In this document: positions 44,207 through 53,578 of the stretch, in pieces
Position numbering within the stretch: position 1 is the first letter of the stretch
Layout: each line of letters begins with the position of its first letter
Assembly: GCA_024707145.1 (NCBI GenBank)
Contig: JANQAI010000005.1
Span: 1,302,001-1,366,000, forward strand
Source of the DNA: Magnetospirillum sp.
GTDB taxonomy: Bacteria; Pseudomonadota; Alphaproteobacteria; Rhodospirillales; Magnetospirillaceae
Length of the DNA stretch: 64,000 nt
Reading direction: 5' to 3'
The notes under the pieces: model-generated
Database searches by the model: none
Seen by the model: only the letters and a program-made list of their open reading frames with translations
Told to the model about the DNA's origin: nothing
Made by a program: the position numbers and the translations under genes

Positions 44207-45604
44207 TCAATCGTTATCGGATTCGGCGGTGGTTGGTGGGATGTTGGGGCGGGTGAGCTGCCAAAGCCAGCGCGTGGTGAAAAAACATGCGCTGATTCCG
44301 ATCAGGCCGCTGAGGAGAAATGTGAGTTGATACCAACTGTGGGTGACTTTCAGGATCCCTCCGAGGACGGGGGACACCGCGAAAATCAAAAAATTATTCA
44401 GTAGAGAAAACGCCGAGTAGAACTGACTGAACTGAGCTTGGGGGAAAACCAGCGGATAAACGGCGAGCGAGGCGGTGTTCACGCATCCGCTCAGCACAGT
44501 GTGCACGATGAAGAAAATTCCGAAGGCGTGAGCGTCTTCGATCAGGAAAAAGCCGGCGATGACCGTGCCGGCGTGGACCGCGAGGCAGAGCGTGACGATC
44601 CCCATGGGATGAAAACGATCCGCCAGCCAGCCGATTGGAAACGAGATGGCGAACGAGATGATAAAACTTGTAGCGAGGAGTTTGCCGTAATGAGCGGCAT
44701 CGAGGCCGTAGCTCTGGGCGTTGTAGATGCTGAATAAGTTCACCGGGAGCGCGGCCAGGTTGGCTAGGCTCAGGGCGAGAAAAGCCCAGCGGATGGTTCT
44801 ATCCTGCCCACATTCGCGGAAGTAGCGCACGACCTTGCCTCGGAAGTTTTCCCGCGCATCGCGCGGTGGTGGCGTCGGGTAGGTGCCTTCTTTCACGAAG
44901 AGGCACATGGTGCTGAAGCCGATGACGTAAACGGCGGCGATGGCCAGGAATACTTCCCGGGCGTGGGTTTCAGAGTAGCCGATCAGGCTGAAGTTGAAAT
45001 AAATCGCGGCCCCGAGTCCCGCCATGCGGAAGAGGGCAAAGAACCGACCGATCATGGCACGGGGCACCGTGTCGTTGACGAGGCCGTAGAAGACGCTGTT
45101 CGTCACCAGCGCGAACACTTCGAAAACGACCCAGAAGAAACCAAACGTGGCCAGAATGAATGGATGGGCACTGCCCGCGTGTCCCGCAAACTGGTGGAGC
45201 CGCGTGCCAATCTCGGGCGCAAAGGCGAGCCCGGCCATGGCGACGCAAATAAAAGGAGTTGGGAAAAAGAGAAACGGGATGCGACGGCCCCACCGCGTTC
45301 TTGTGCGATCGCTCCAGACGCTTACGACCGGCCAGACGATCACGGTGAGCAAAGCCGGGACGGAGCCGACCAGTAGGCTCGTCAGGAAATCCGAGGCGTC
45401 ATACTTGCGCAGGAGAATTTGAAAAAGCGGCTGGACGGATCTCTCCCGCATCGACCAGGCGAAATCTCCGCTCAGCAATAAAATTGTTAACAGCGCGAGG
45501 CCGCCGGCTGAGTAGGTGAGTGAACCGGCAGACCATGTTTTCCGCGGCTTCGCGGCGGTGGGCGTTGGCTCAACCTGGTCCGGGTGGTGGGGGGCATTGG
45601 TCAT
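44207..45604 (-). CDS. MFS transporter of the glycoside-pentoside-hexuronide (GPH, MelB-like) type
   Basis: Intact, 465 residues, 12 predicted spans. The first spans are 'LALLTILLLSGDFAWSM'; the span 2-3 loop 'SVWSDRTRTRWGRRIPFLF' is the D-x-x-x-x-x-x-G-R-R-x-P motif of GPH carriers. Later spans include 'FWVVFEVFALVTNSVFYGLVNDTVP' and 'GWLADRFHPMGIVTLCL'. GPH carriers import glycosides, pentosides or hexuronides with Na+ or H+. It lies downstream of the secreted beta-helix gene on the same strand but beyond a hairpin, so it may be separately transcribed. It probably imports the products of the polysaccharide-degrading genes nearby. Confidence 0.85.
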   Translation of the reverse strand: MTNAPHHPDQVEPTPTAAKPRKTWSAGSLTYSAGGLALLTILLLSGDFAWSMRERSVQPLFQILLRKYDASDFLTSLLVGSVPALLTVIVWPVVSVWSDRTRTRWGRRIPFLFFPTPFICVAMAGLAFAPEIGTRLHQFAGHAGSAHPFILATFGFFWVVFEVFALVTNSVFYGLVNDTVPRAMIGRFFALFRMAGLGAAIYFNFSLIGYSETHAREVFLAIAAVYVIGFSTMCLFVKEGTYPTPPPRDARENFRGKVVRYFRECGQDRTIRWAFLALSLANLAALPVNLFSIYNAQSYGLDAAHYGKLLATSFIISFAISFPIGWLADRFHPMGIVTLCLAVHAGTVIAGFFLIEDAHAFGIFFIVHTVLSGCVNTASLAVYPLVFPQAQFSQFYSAFSLLNNFLIFAVSPVLGGILKVTHSWYQLTFLLSGLIGISACFFTTRWLWQLTRPNIPPTTAESDND

Positions 45605-45693
45605 CGGCGGCAGGCTTTAGAAACGGTGGTGGCGCCGGACAGGCGAGCTTGGTTTTGGGTGAATACGCCGCACGATTCTTTGCCGACACGAAA

Positions 45694-45725
45694 CGGCCTC
45701 CAGTGACCGGAGTAGCTGGAGGCCG
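45694..45725 (-). terminator. Hairpin between the beta-helix gene and the GPH transporter
   Basis: Perfect 10-base stem CGGCCTCCAG / CTGGAGGCCG with a 12-base loop. On the minus strand it is followed by TTTCG, about 60 bases after the beta-helix stop. Terminator or processing hairpin. Confidence 0.6.
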
Positions 45726-45786
45726 CATGGCCCCGACGCGCGCGAGGGTTCGGTGGCGCATCGAGGCGGAGATAGCGAACGTGGGG

Positions 45787-47781
45787 TTATTGCCAGATCG
45801 AGTTCAGGTAAGTATCGGTCGGCAGAGGGACGTCGAAATCTTCAGGGATGGTGGAGGTTAGCGAGGCATCGACCGTCCATGAACCGGTGCCGCCTGGCGC
45901 GAGTGACACGGCGGAGTTGACGAGCGTATTGCTCACGACGCTCCACGGTGAAGTCGAATAAGGCATGCCCCCGATGAAGACCGAATCGTAGGCGCGGAAG
46001 TTTGAGCCGCCGCCGTTGAAGGTCTTGGTCACATCATTGGGATTGGGCGGAGTGTAGCCGGTGGGGAAGGGATAACGATACAGCGCGGGACCTTGTGCGG
46101 CGATGTAGCAATGGCGAAGTTCGAGTCCGTTTAAGCTGCCGGTTTGAATCGCGCAATTGCTCGACGCAAAGATGGCCGTGTCTTTGAAACTCATGTTGCT
46201 GTAAGCGGAACTGCCGAAGAACTGGAGCGAGTCCGTGTGAGCGCTGCCGGTGGAGCGATAGCGCGGGGCAATGTAACAGCCGATGAATTTGAAGTTAGAC
46301 GTCGTGCCATTCGTGCTGGTGGCCGACTCGGCTGCATCGGTATCGCGCACTGAGAACTGCGGGAGCACCACCTCGACGATTTCGAGGTTCGCGCTGTTCA
46401 TGTTGGTGGAGGCGGAAAGGCCGAGCCAGTGAACGACTTTGGTCCAAGCGAGCGCGAAGTTGTTGCAAGCGCTCGGACGGAGTGCGTGGGCGATGAAGCC
46501 GGCGAAACACACGTTGCTCACGTTGTGAATGCGCGCCCCGACGCTGCTGCCGATGCCGATCGTCACAGTGCCGTAGCCATCGCGGGGCGCGACGGTGACA
46601 CGCTTGGTCCACGAGGCGTTGCCGACGTTTTGAATGACCGGCGTGGAGGTGGAGCCGGAGCCGTTGCCAGGCAAGTCACCGGGAGCGACGAGGATTAATA
46701 CGCCGGCGGAGACTTGCGCGGAGGTGAGTCCGGAGATTGCGCTGCTGATCGCGGACCACGAACACGCGACGTTGATGATGTTGGGCACACTGGTGTCGTA
46801 GAGGAATGGAGTTGGCAGGTCAGAGGGCCAGTGGGTGCCGTTGGGTCCGAACGAAGTGACTTCAATCGGAGCTCCGGTGCTGGCGGAGAGCGTTGTGACG
46901 GTCACGGTGTTGCTGTCGGGCGAGAGATTGTTGGCTGCGTCGCGCGCGCGGATTTTGTAACTGTAGCTCGTGGCGGCGCTCAAACCGACGTCGTTGTGAC
47001 TGGTGCCAGTGACCGTCGTGACGAGCGAGCCCCCACGGTAAACATGGTAGCCCGTGACGGCGACGTTGTCCGTGGATGCGGTCCAGCTCAGGTTTACTTG
47101 GGAGCTGGAGACGGCGGTGCCGAGCAGCGCCCCGGGCGCGGTGGGCGGAGTGGTGTCGGCGGAGGATGAAGTCTCGACGAGCAGGTTGTCGAATTGCGCG
47201 CCGTCGTTCTTCGAGCCGTAGCCGACGTAGCCGCTGGTGAAGGTGCTGTCGGTGGCAGAGCCAAGCGTGGTGCCGTTACGTTTTACAGCGATGCTGGATC
47301 CGCTGCGAACGATCTCGATTGTGTAATCTGTGTTGGAGACGGCCGTCGCGGAAAAGTCGGCGAGCTCTGTTTGCACGCCAGACTGCACCTTGAAGATGCC
47401 GTTAGTCATTCCGTCATTAAGTTCGTTGATTGAGACGTAGTAGTAGTTGCTCGCGTCCGTGTAGTTGAAAATGACTGCGGCATCGTCCCACAGCGCGCTG
47501 GTGCCAGTAATGCGCACTAACGTCGTGAGGGTAAAGTCGCCGGAGACCGCAGTGTTGTGGCGACTGATGTTGCCAAGGATGGTGCTGTTGGCCGGCGATG
47601 AGAGCACGTAGCGTCCGCCGCTGACGGCCCAAGTGCCGCCGGAGACGACGGTGAAATTAGTCGCCGGGCTCGTGGAGAACGTTTCGTTGATGACGGTGGC
47701 GGCGGAGGCACTGAGGGGAATCAGGCCGAGCAGAGCCGTGGGTAGGCACAGCTTCTTGAGGAATCGGAAAGCATTTTTCAT
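45787..47781 (-). CDS. Secreted LamG-like / fibronectin III / right-handed beta-helix protein 1
   Basis: Intact, 664 residues. ATG 47781 opens a signal peptide ('LCLPTALLGLIPLSASAA'). Residues about 28-210 form a concanavalin/LamG-like domain ('INETFSTSPATNFTVVSGGTWAV', 'YYYVSINELND'); about 218-305 is a fibronectin type III domain ('PGALLGTAVSSSQVNLSW', 'GYHVYRGGSLV'). The rest is a right-handed beta-helix with 'RIHNVSNVCFAGFIAHAL' and 'SNFKFIGCYIAPRYRS'. Beta-helix proteins of this layout are often pectate- or polysaccharide-active enzymes, but no catalytic residues can be assigned. Its C-terminal part ('SSAYSNMSFKDTAIFASSNCAIQTGSL', 'YTPPNPNDV', 'PLPTDTYLNSIWQ') is shared with the protein at 62287-64000. 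The LacI-type site at 48006-48022 lies 225 bases upstream. Confidence 0.8.
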   Translation of the reverse strand: MKNAFRFLKKLCLPTALLGLIPLSASAATVINETFSTSPATNFTVVSGGTWAVSGGRYVLSSPANSTILGNISRHNTAVSGDFTLTTLVRITGTSALWDDAAVIFNYTDASNYYYVSINELNDGMTNGIFKVQSGVQTELADFSATAVSNTDYTIEIVRSGSSIAVKRNGTTLGSATDSTFTSGYVGYGSKNDGAQFDNLLVETSSSADTTPPTAPGALLGTAVSSSQVNLSWTASTDNVAVTGYHVYRGGSLVTTVTGTSHNDVGLSAATSYSYKIRARDAANNLSPDSNTVTVTTLSASTGAPIEVTSFGPNGTHWPSDLPTPFLYDTSVPNIINVACSWSAISSAISGLTSAQVSAGVLILVAPGDLPGNGSGSTSTPVIQNVGNASWTKRVTVAPRDGYGTVTIGIGSSVGARIHNVSNVCFAGFIAHALRPSACNNFALAWTKVVHWLGLSASTNMNSANLEIVEVVLPQFSVRDTDAAESATSTNGTTSNFKFIGCYIAPRYRSTGSAHTDSLQFFGSSAYSNMSFKDTAIFASSNCAIQTGSLNGLELRHCYIAAQGPALYRYPFPTGYTPPNPNDVTKTFNGGGSNFRAYDSVFIGGMPYSTSPWSVVSNTLVNSAVSLAPGGTGSWTVDASLTSTIPEDFDVPLPTDTYLNSIWQ

Positions 47782-48005
47782 TCTGGAATCGGGTTGGATC
47801 ATTGCAGGAACCCTCAGCGGCGGGAGCGACGTTCGAGGAGAACGACGCCGCTGCGGAGAGCGAGGTGGCGACATATCAATCTGCTGATGCCGACGCGTCC
47901 GAATTTCACCCCGGCCGCGACGAAAGGGGAGGTTCAGCAAATTGCAGGGGGATGGGTGACGCACGCGAAGGTGGCACGACGTGAGACGAACGGAAGGCGC
48001 GTGAT

Positions 48006-48022
48006 CGTGAACCTGTTAAACG
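48006..48022. promoter_or_regulatory. LacI-2-type operator before the beta-helix gene
   Basis: On the minus strand it reads CGTTTAACAGGTTCACG, sharing the TTTAACAGGTT core with the sites at 49083-49099 and 59130-59146. It lies in the only promoter-sized gap upstream of the beta-helix gene. Confidence 0.55.
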
Positions 48023-48068
48023 AAACACACCGGTCGCGGCGTCTTGCGACGCGCGGCGATATTTGGCT

Positions 48069-49079
48069 TTACGCTTTGAGGCGGCGGACCGATTTCCCCT
48101 CGCGCCATGAGCCGATGATCAAATTGGTCTGCGGATGCTCGGGCAGGCCTCGCTGGTTCGTGTAGAGTTGCGAGACGAGGTGGCTGACGGCGGCGGCACC
48201 GATGGCTTCGAAATGTTGGTAGATGCCGGAGCTTTCGGATTTCAAGACACACACCGAAGCGAATCCGACTTGATCGGGCACGGAGATGCCGGCTTCGCGT
48301 AACCATCCGACGACATCATCGAGCACACTCACGATGACGTCGGGTTTGTTTTTGCGATACCATTTCAGGAGCACCTCCTTGTTCCATTCATCCGACAGGA
48401 GTGGGGGAATCGGCGTTTGGCCTTGTTGGCTTTGGTGGGCGAGGTAAGCGGCCAGGATGAGGTTATTGGTGCGCTCATCTTGGCGATGCTCCATTGCCAA
48501 ACCGATGCGTTTGTAACCGAGCGACATTAACTCGGCGAGCAACACGCGCATCGACGCATACTGATCGTGACACACGCGATGGATGAGCGGTGAGCGGAGA
48601 CCATAACCGATGGCCACGGACGCGACGTTCTGCCAATCGAGATCGAGTTCGTGGTGCGCTTTCGCGAGATCGGCGACGACGATGCCCATGATGTTGCGCG
48701 CTGCGAGAATCCGACTGAGGCGTCGTTCAGTGAGTCCGCGTTCGAGGAGTTGAAAATGATCCACGCGGTAACCGAGTTCCTTGGCGCGCGCGTGCATGCC
48801 GGCGAGGCAGCGCTGGTTAACGAGATTCGAGGCGGGCTGCGCGGACGAAGCCCAATTCGTGAGGTAACCGAGGACGGTCGTCGTCTTGCTTTCGCGCGCG
48901 GTGCGCACGTAAGCGGAGTGCGCCGACACGAGCGGGTTCATGCGGTAGCCGAGCTTCGCGGCGGCCTGCTTGATGCGCGTGCGCGTCTCTTCGGGGATGC
49001 GTGGATCGTCGCGAAGCGCGAGCGAGACGGTCGCCTTGGACACGGCGCAGCTGTCGCCGATGTGCTTGAGGGTAATCAC
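48069..49079 (-). CDS. LacI-family transcriptional regulator 2
   Basis: Intact, 336 residues. The GTG at 49079 begins 'ITLKHIGDSCAVSKATVSLALRDD', a textbook LacI helix-turn-helix with hinge 'KLGYRMNPLVSAH'. The sensor domain contains 'TTTVLGYLTNWA', 'NIMGIVVADLAKAHHELDLDW', 'SLGYKRIGLAMEHRQDERTNN' and 'PDVIVSVLDDVVGWLREAGISVPDQVGFASV'. It is divergent from the esterase operon at 49194, with a GGTTAA/TTAACC operator between them starting only four bases from the proposed start codon, which points to autorepression or a start slightly further upstream. The related sites before the beta-helix and ACS transporter genes suggest it controls this polysaccharide region. Effector unknown. Confidence 0.9.
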   Translation of the reverse strand: MITLKHIGDSCAVSKATVSLALRDDPRIPEETRTRIKQAAAKLGYRMNPLVSAHSAYVRTARESKTTTVLGYLTNWASSAQPASNLVNQRCLAGMHARAKELGYRVDHFQLLERGLTERRLSRILAARNIMGIVVADLAKAHHELDLDWQNVASVAIGYGLRSPLIHRVCHDQYASMRVLLAELMSLGYKRIGLAMEHRQDERTNNLILAAYLAHQSQQGQTPIPPLLSDEWNKEVLLKWYRKNKPDVIVSVLDDVVGWLREAGISVPDQVGFASVCVLKSESSGIYQHFEAIGAAAVSHLVSQLYTNQRGLPEHPQTNLIIGSWREGKSVRRLKA

Positions 49080-49082
49080 AGG

Positions 49083-49099
49083 GGTTAACAGGTTTAACC
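49083..49099. promoter_or_regulatory. LacI-2 operator in the divergent lacI-2 / esterase promoter
   Basis: GGTTAACAGGTTTAACC, with exact arms GGTTAA and TTAACC around a five-base centre. It is the best copy of the motif. It sits between the divergent starts at 49079 and 49194 and could control both directions. Confidence 0.75.
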
Positions 49100-49193
49100 A
49101 AGTGGGACTTGGAAGGAGGCCGGTCAAATTCAATCTATGGAAATTCCCCCCGCTTTCTCGCGCAAACTTTGCGTGCAGGCAGCGCCTTTCCCC

Positions 49194-50173
49194 ATGAATC
49201 GAATCAGGACTCTTTTTGTGTTCACGAGTGTCGTGGCGTGCGGAGTTGCCGCTTTTGCGAGTGAGCCATCGGCGACACCGACGCCCGCGGTTTCTGCGGT
49301 GCCGACCAGCGTTGAGACTGTGGCGGACGTGCGCGTGGTGCGCGGACTCGTCTATGCGCAGCCCGGCGGTGTCGAATTGAAATTGGATTTGCATCTGCCG
49401 GCGAAGCCAAGCGCTGGCGCACCGCGACCGTTGCTCGTGTGGATTCACGGGGGTGGCTGGCAGGAGGGTGGCCGAGGTTTCTGTCCTCTAGCGCCGCTGG
49501 CGAAAGAAGGTTACGCGGTGGCGAGTATCAGCTACCGTTTCACTCAACAGGCGAAATTTCCCGCGCAACTCCACGATGCAAAAGCGGCGATTCGCTGGCT
49601 GCGAGCGCATGCGGCGGACTATGATTTTGATCCGGCGCGGATCGGCGCGTGTGGAGAATCGGCGGGCGGCTTGCTCGCAGCCTTGCTTGGCACGAGCGGA
49701 GACGTGGTTGAAGTGGAAGGTGCCGGTGGCACCCCGGGCGTGTCGAGCCGTGTGCAGGCGGTCGTGGCGCTGTGCCCGCCGACGGATGTCACGCTTGAAG
49801 ATGCGGACCAGGCGCGCGTGCCTGAGTTGTTGGAGAGCGCCGACCCCAAGGACGTCGCTCTCGGAAAAACGATTCGCTCGCGTGCAGCGATCCTTGAAGC
49901 GGCGCTCGGCGGGCCTGTGGAGGAGCACCGCGAACTGGCGCGATTGATGAGCCCGGTGAAGTATGTCAGCAAGGACGACGCGCCCTTTTTCTTCGTGCAT
50001 GGTGATCGCGATTTCCTCGTGCCGATGTCGCAAAGCGAGTTGATGGTCGCCGCGCTCCGACGCGCGGGGTGGTGGCGACGCTCGAAGTTGTCCCGGGGGC
50101 AGGACACGGTTTCGGTCGGCCTAAGCCCCCACTGATGGCAAAGATCAAAGCGTTTTTCGATGCACAGCTTTAA
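49194..50173 (+). CDS. Secreted alpha/beta-hydrolase, acetyl-esterase-like, copy 1 (one frameshift)
   Basis: About 326 residues. ATG 49194 starts a signal peptide ('[20 protein letters not shown]'). Motifs: '[15 protein letters not shown]' (oxyanion HGGG), '[17 protein letters not shown]' (nucleophile elbow G-E-S-A-G), '[14 protein letters not shown]' (Asp) and, after repair, '[11 protein letters not shown]' (His). This BD-FAE/axe-type fold removes acetyl or feruloyl groups from plant polysaccharides. One extra or missing base near 50066 breaks the frame, which otherwise ends '[11 protein letters not shown]' at TAA 50171-50173, overlapping the start of the next, related gene by 14 bases. First gene of an operon running to about 61210 and divergent from lacI-2. 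Confidence 0.85.
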
Positions 50174-51147
50174 ACATTGGCTGGTTTTCGCCGGGATGGT
50201 GATGGCGTGGGGTTCGCTGGTGGCTGCAAATGCGGTGAAAGATGCGCCGCCGTTGGGCGAGAAGCGCGTGATTCGCGGGATCACGTATGCGACGGTTGGG
50301 ACACTGGAGTTGAAGTTGGATTTGCATTTGCCGACTGCGAAACCGGAGCGGCCGTTGCCGGTGTTGCTGTGGCTGCATGCGGGCGGGTGGCGCGAGGGCG
50401 GACGCGGATTTTGTCCCATCGCGAATCTCGCGAAAGAAGGTTACGCGGTAGCAAGCGTCAGCTACCGGCTGAGCGGGCAGGCGAAATTCCCCGCGCAAAT
50501 CGAAGACTGCAAAGCGGCGGTGCGCTGGCTGCGCGCGCATGCAGCAGAGTATTCACTCGATTCCGAACATATCGGCGCGTGCGGCGAATCGGCGGGCGGG
50601 CATCTGGCGGCGTTGCTCGGCGTAAGCGGGGGAATTCCGCGCTCGAAGGGAAGGTGGGCGGAAACGAAACATTTTCGAGCCGGGTGCAGGCCGTGGTGTC
50701 GCTGTGTGCGCCGACGGATTTCACGAGCATGCTCGGCCGGGCGCGGGAGCGCAGTTTCTGGGCTGCGCTGGGCACCTCGGGAAGTTTCTCGAAGGCGAAA
50801 TATACCTTCGCGCGCAATTGCGCGTTGGAAAAACTATTCGGCGGACCGGTGATCAGACACGCAGACTTGGTGCGACTCGCGAGCCCGGCGGTGACGTGTC
50901 GCCCGGCGATGCGCCGGTTTTGCTTTTTCACGGGCGGGGCGATCAGCTCATCCCGCTGAGTCAGAGCGAAGAATTCCTTCGCGCTCTCGAGCAAGCAGGC
51001 GTGGAAGCGCGTCTTGAGATTATCGAGACAAACACGCATGGCTTTGGGCGCTTTCCGCCCGACATGATGTCCGCCACCCGCGCTTTTTTTAACCGTCACC
51101 TCAAATCGTCGATGCCTTCGCCTGACGGTGTGCGGAAAACCGAATGA
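50160..51147 (+). CDS. Secreted alpha/beta-hydrolase, acetyl-esterase-like, copy 2 (several frameshifts)
   Basis: About 328 residues with a signal peptide from ATG 50160 ('WLVFAGMVMAWGSLVAANA'). It is clearly a paralogue of copy 1: '[19 protein letters not shown]', '[36 protein letters not shown]' (quoted here as two landmarks; the oxyanion motif is HAGG rather than HGGG), '[17 protein letters not shown]', 'APVLLFHGRGDQLIPLSQSEE' and 'IIETNTHGFGRFPP', giving the Ser, Asp and His triad. Breaks occur near 50640 and between about 50780 and 50905. The stop overlaps the next ATG (51144). A tandem duplication with divergence suggests two acyl positions or linkages on the same substrate. Confidence 0.82.
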
Positions 51148-53564
51148 GCGCGTCCCGACAATTTCTCGTCGCAAGCGGCTTGGCGGCGGACGCGAATGTG
51201 CTGCCGCGTCATCCGGCGGATGCGGCGTCGTGGGTGTGGCATCCGGACGGCGCACTCGGGCAGACGGCCTTTCTGCGTTTCGTTTTGGAGTTCGAGTTAA
51301 CCGAGCCCGCGGTAGCGCAGCGACTGCACGTGACCGCCGACCAGCGTTTTCAACTGCGCCTCGACGGCGAGGTTGTGGGCCACGGTCCGGACCGGAGCGA
51401 GGTGGAGAATTGGTCGGTGGCGACCTACGAACTGACGTTGGGTGCCGGCACGCACCGGATCGAAGCGCTCGTGTGGTGGTTGCGGGACGACACGGTGGCG
51501 GGCGCGACCAACGCGACGCTGAAGCCGCCGGTGGCGCAGGCGACTTGGCGTGGAGGATTTTTGCTAGCCGGCGAAAACGAATTTGCCGAGCGCATGAACA
51601 CCGGCCGCGCTCCGTGGCGCGTTGAAGACCTAACCGCCGCCGTGCACATCGTGCGACCGGCGTTTTATGCGTATCACGACATCGGGCCGGAGTTTCACGT
51701 CGACGGAATGCTTTGGAATGCGGCGGCTCGACCTGTTCCGGTGGCGGTGATCGCGGCTGCGATTCTCGGCAATCCGCATGGCGTGCAACGCCCGGGCTGG
51801 CGGTTGCAACCCACGACTTTGCCCGAGCAATCCCGCACGGCAGTCACGGGCGGTCGGGTGCGCGCACTCAGCAACGCGTGGACCGACGGGCCGTTTTCCG
51901 AGCTGGGCGAGTCGACGGTGACCAGCGACGGCTGGCATGATTTGATTTCTGGACGAGGTGAACTCGTCGTGCCGCCGCATTCCGAGCAGACGCTGCTGTG
52001 GGACTTCGAGGATTACGTGTGCGGCTCCGCGACGCTGACGACGACGGGCGGGCACGGTTCGCGCGTGCGGACCGACTGGGCCGAGGCGCTGCATGAGAGC
52101 GCGACGCGTGGGGCGGTGACAAAAGACACTCCGAAGGGACATCGCGGCGAGATCGAGGGAAAGCTCTTTTACGGATTCGGCGATGAGTTTTTGGCGAGCG
52201 AGGGCGATGCGCATTTCCCGGCGTGGTGGTGGCGGGCGGGGCGTTACCTGCGCGTGCAAGTGCGCACGGCGGACGCGGCGCTCACGATTCGTGCGCTTAC
52301 GATCACCGCAACGGGTTATACGCTCGGCGAAGCGACGCGGTTTGCGTCAGAGGATCCGGCGTTGAACGAGATCGCGGCACGATGCGAAAAAAAACGATTC
52401 GTGCCTGTGCGCACGAGGTGTGGACGGATTGTCCTTACTACGAACAGATGGCTTATGTCGGCGACAGTCGGCTGGCGGGATTGAACAACTACGCGCTGTT
52501 TGCGGATGACCGGTTGAGCCGGCGGATGCTGACGCTATTCGATGAATCGCGGCGAGTGAACGGGTTGGTCGCGGAGCGCACGCCGACGGCGTGGCAGCAG
52601 GTGAGCGTGACCTATTCGGTGCTGTGGGTGCTGATGGTGCGCGATTTTGCGTGGTGGCGTGATGACGCCGCGTTTGTGCGTGCGCGGCTGCGCGGCGTGC
52701 GTGCGATGGTCGACGAAGTGCTCGCGCTCGTGGGCGACGACGGATTGCTGGGCGTGACGCCAGGTTGGCCGTTCGTCGATTGGGTGCCTGCGTGGCACGA
52801 AGGCTGTGGGCCCGGCGTGCGCGAGGGCGATTCAAGCATCGTGAATCTGCATCTGTTGCTCGCGCTGCGCGCACAGGTGGAATTGGAAATTAATTTCGGC
52901 GAGCCGGAACTTGCGGCGCTGGCGTCGCGTCGTGCGGATGCGCTGGCGAAGTCGATTCTTGAGCGTTTTTTGGAGTGCAGAACGCGGTTTGCTGGCCGAC
53001 ACGAGCGTGCGGACTGAGTTTAGCGAACACGCCCAAGCGCTCGGGGTGCTGGCGGACCTCGTGCCAACGGGCGGCGTGGCGCGTTGGGTTGACGCGTGGT
53101 TGGGCTCGCGCGATCTGGCGCGGGCCACGATCTATTTTTCGTTTTATACGATGGAAGCATTGCGTCGGGCCGGTCGCGGGGAGGCGCTGCATGCGCGCTT
53201 CCAGCTCTGGCGCGATGTGCTCGCGACGGGATTGCTGACGATGCCCGAAGCACCGGAGCCGACGCGCAGCGATTGCCATGGGTGGAGTGCGCACGTGCGC
53301 TGGCATCTGGCTGCGTCGGTCGCAGGCGTGCGTCCGAGTGCGCCGGGATTTGCGCGCGTGGAGATCGCTCCATTGTTCGGTGAGTTGCATGTCATCGATG
53401 CGGAAGTGAGGCACCCGCGGGGCATGGTGCGCGTATCGTTGCGCCGTGCGGGTGATCGCTTGATCGGCCATGTGATCCTGCCGGAAGGGGTCGAGGGCGA
53501 ACTCTGTTGGAACGGGCGCCTGCGGGTGTTGCCCGGCGGGTCAAATCGCCTCGATGAATTCTGA
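51144..53564 (+). CDS. GH78-like alpha-L-rhamnosidase family protein (two frameshifts)
   Basis: About 806 residues with no obvious signal peptide, so cytoplasmic or exported another way. N-terminal beta-sandwich domains ('FLRFVLEFELTEPAVAQRLHVTADQRFQLRLDG', seen in part as 'VTADQRFQLRLDGEVVGHGP') precede an (alpha/alpha)6 barrel. Barrel landmarks are 'VWTDCPYYEQMAYVGDSR', matching the D-C-P-x-x-E...GD region with general-acid candidates, and 'RSDCHGWSAHVRWHL', matching the family's S-D-C-H-x-W box. A C-terminal beta domain follows. Breaks: in the eight-A run near 52387 and an extra T near 52966. GH78 enzymes remove terminal L-rhamnose from pectin side chains, ulvan or glycosides. The ATG overlaps the preceding stop. 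Confidence 0.82.
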
Positions 53565-53578
53565 CCACTACTGACTCT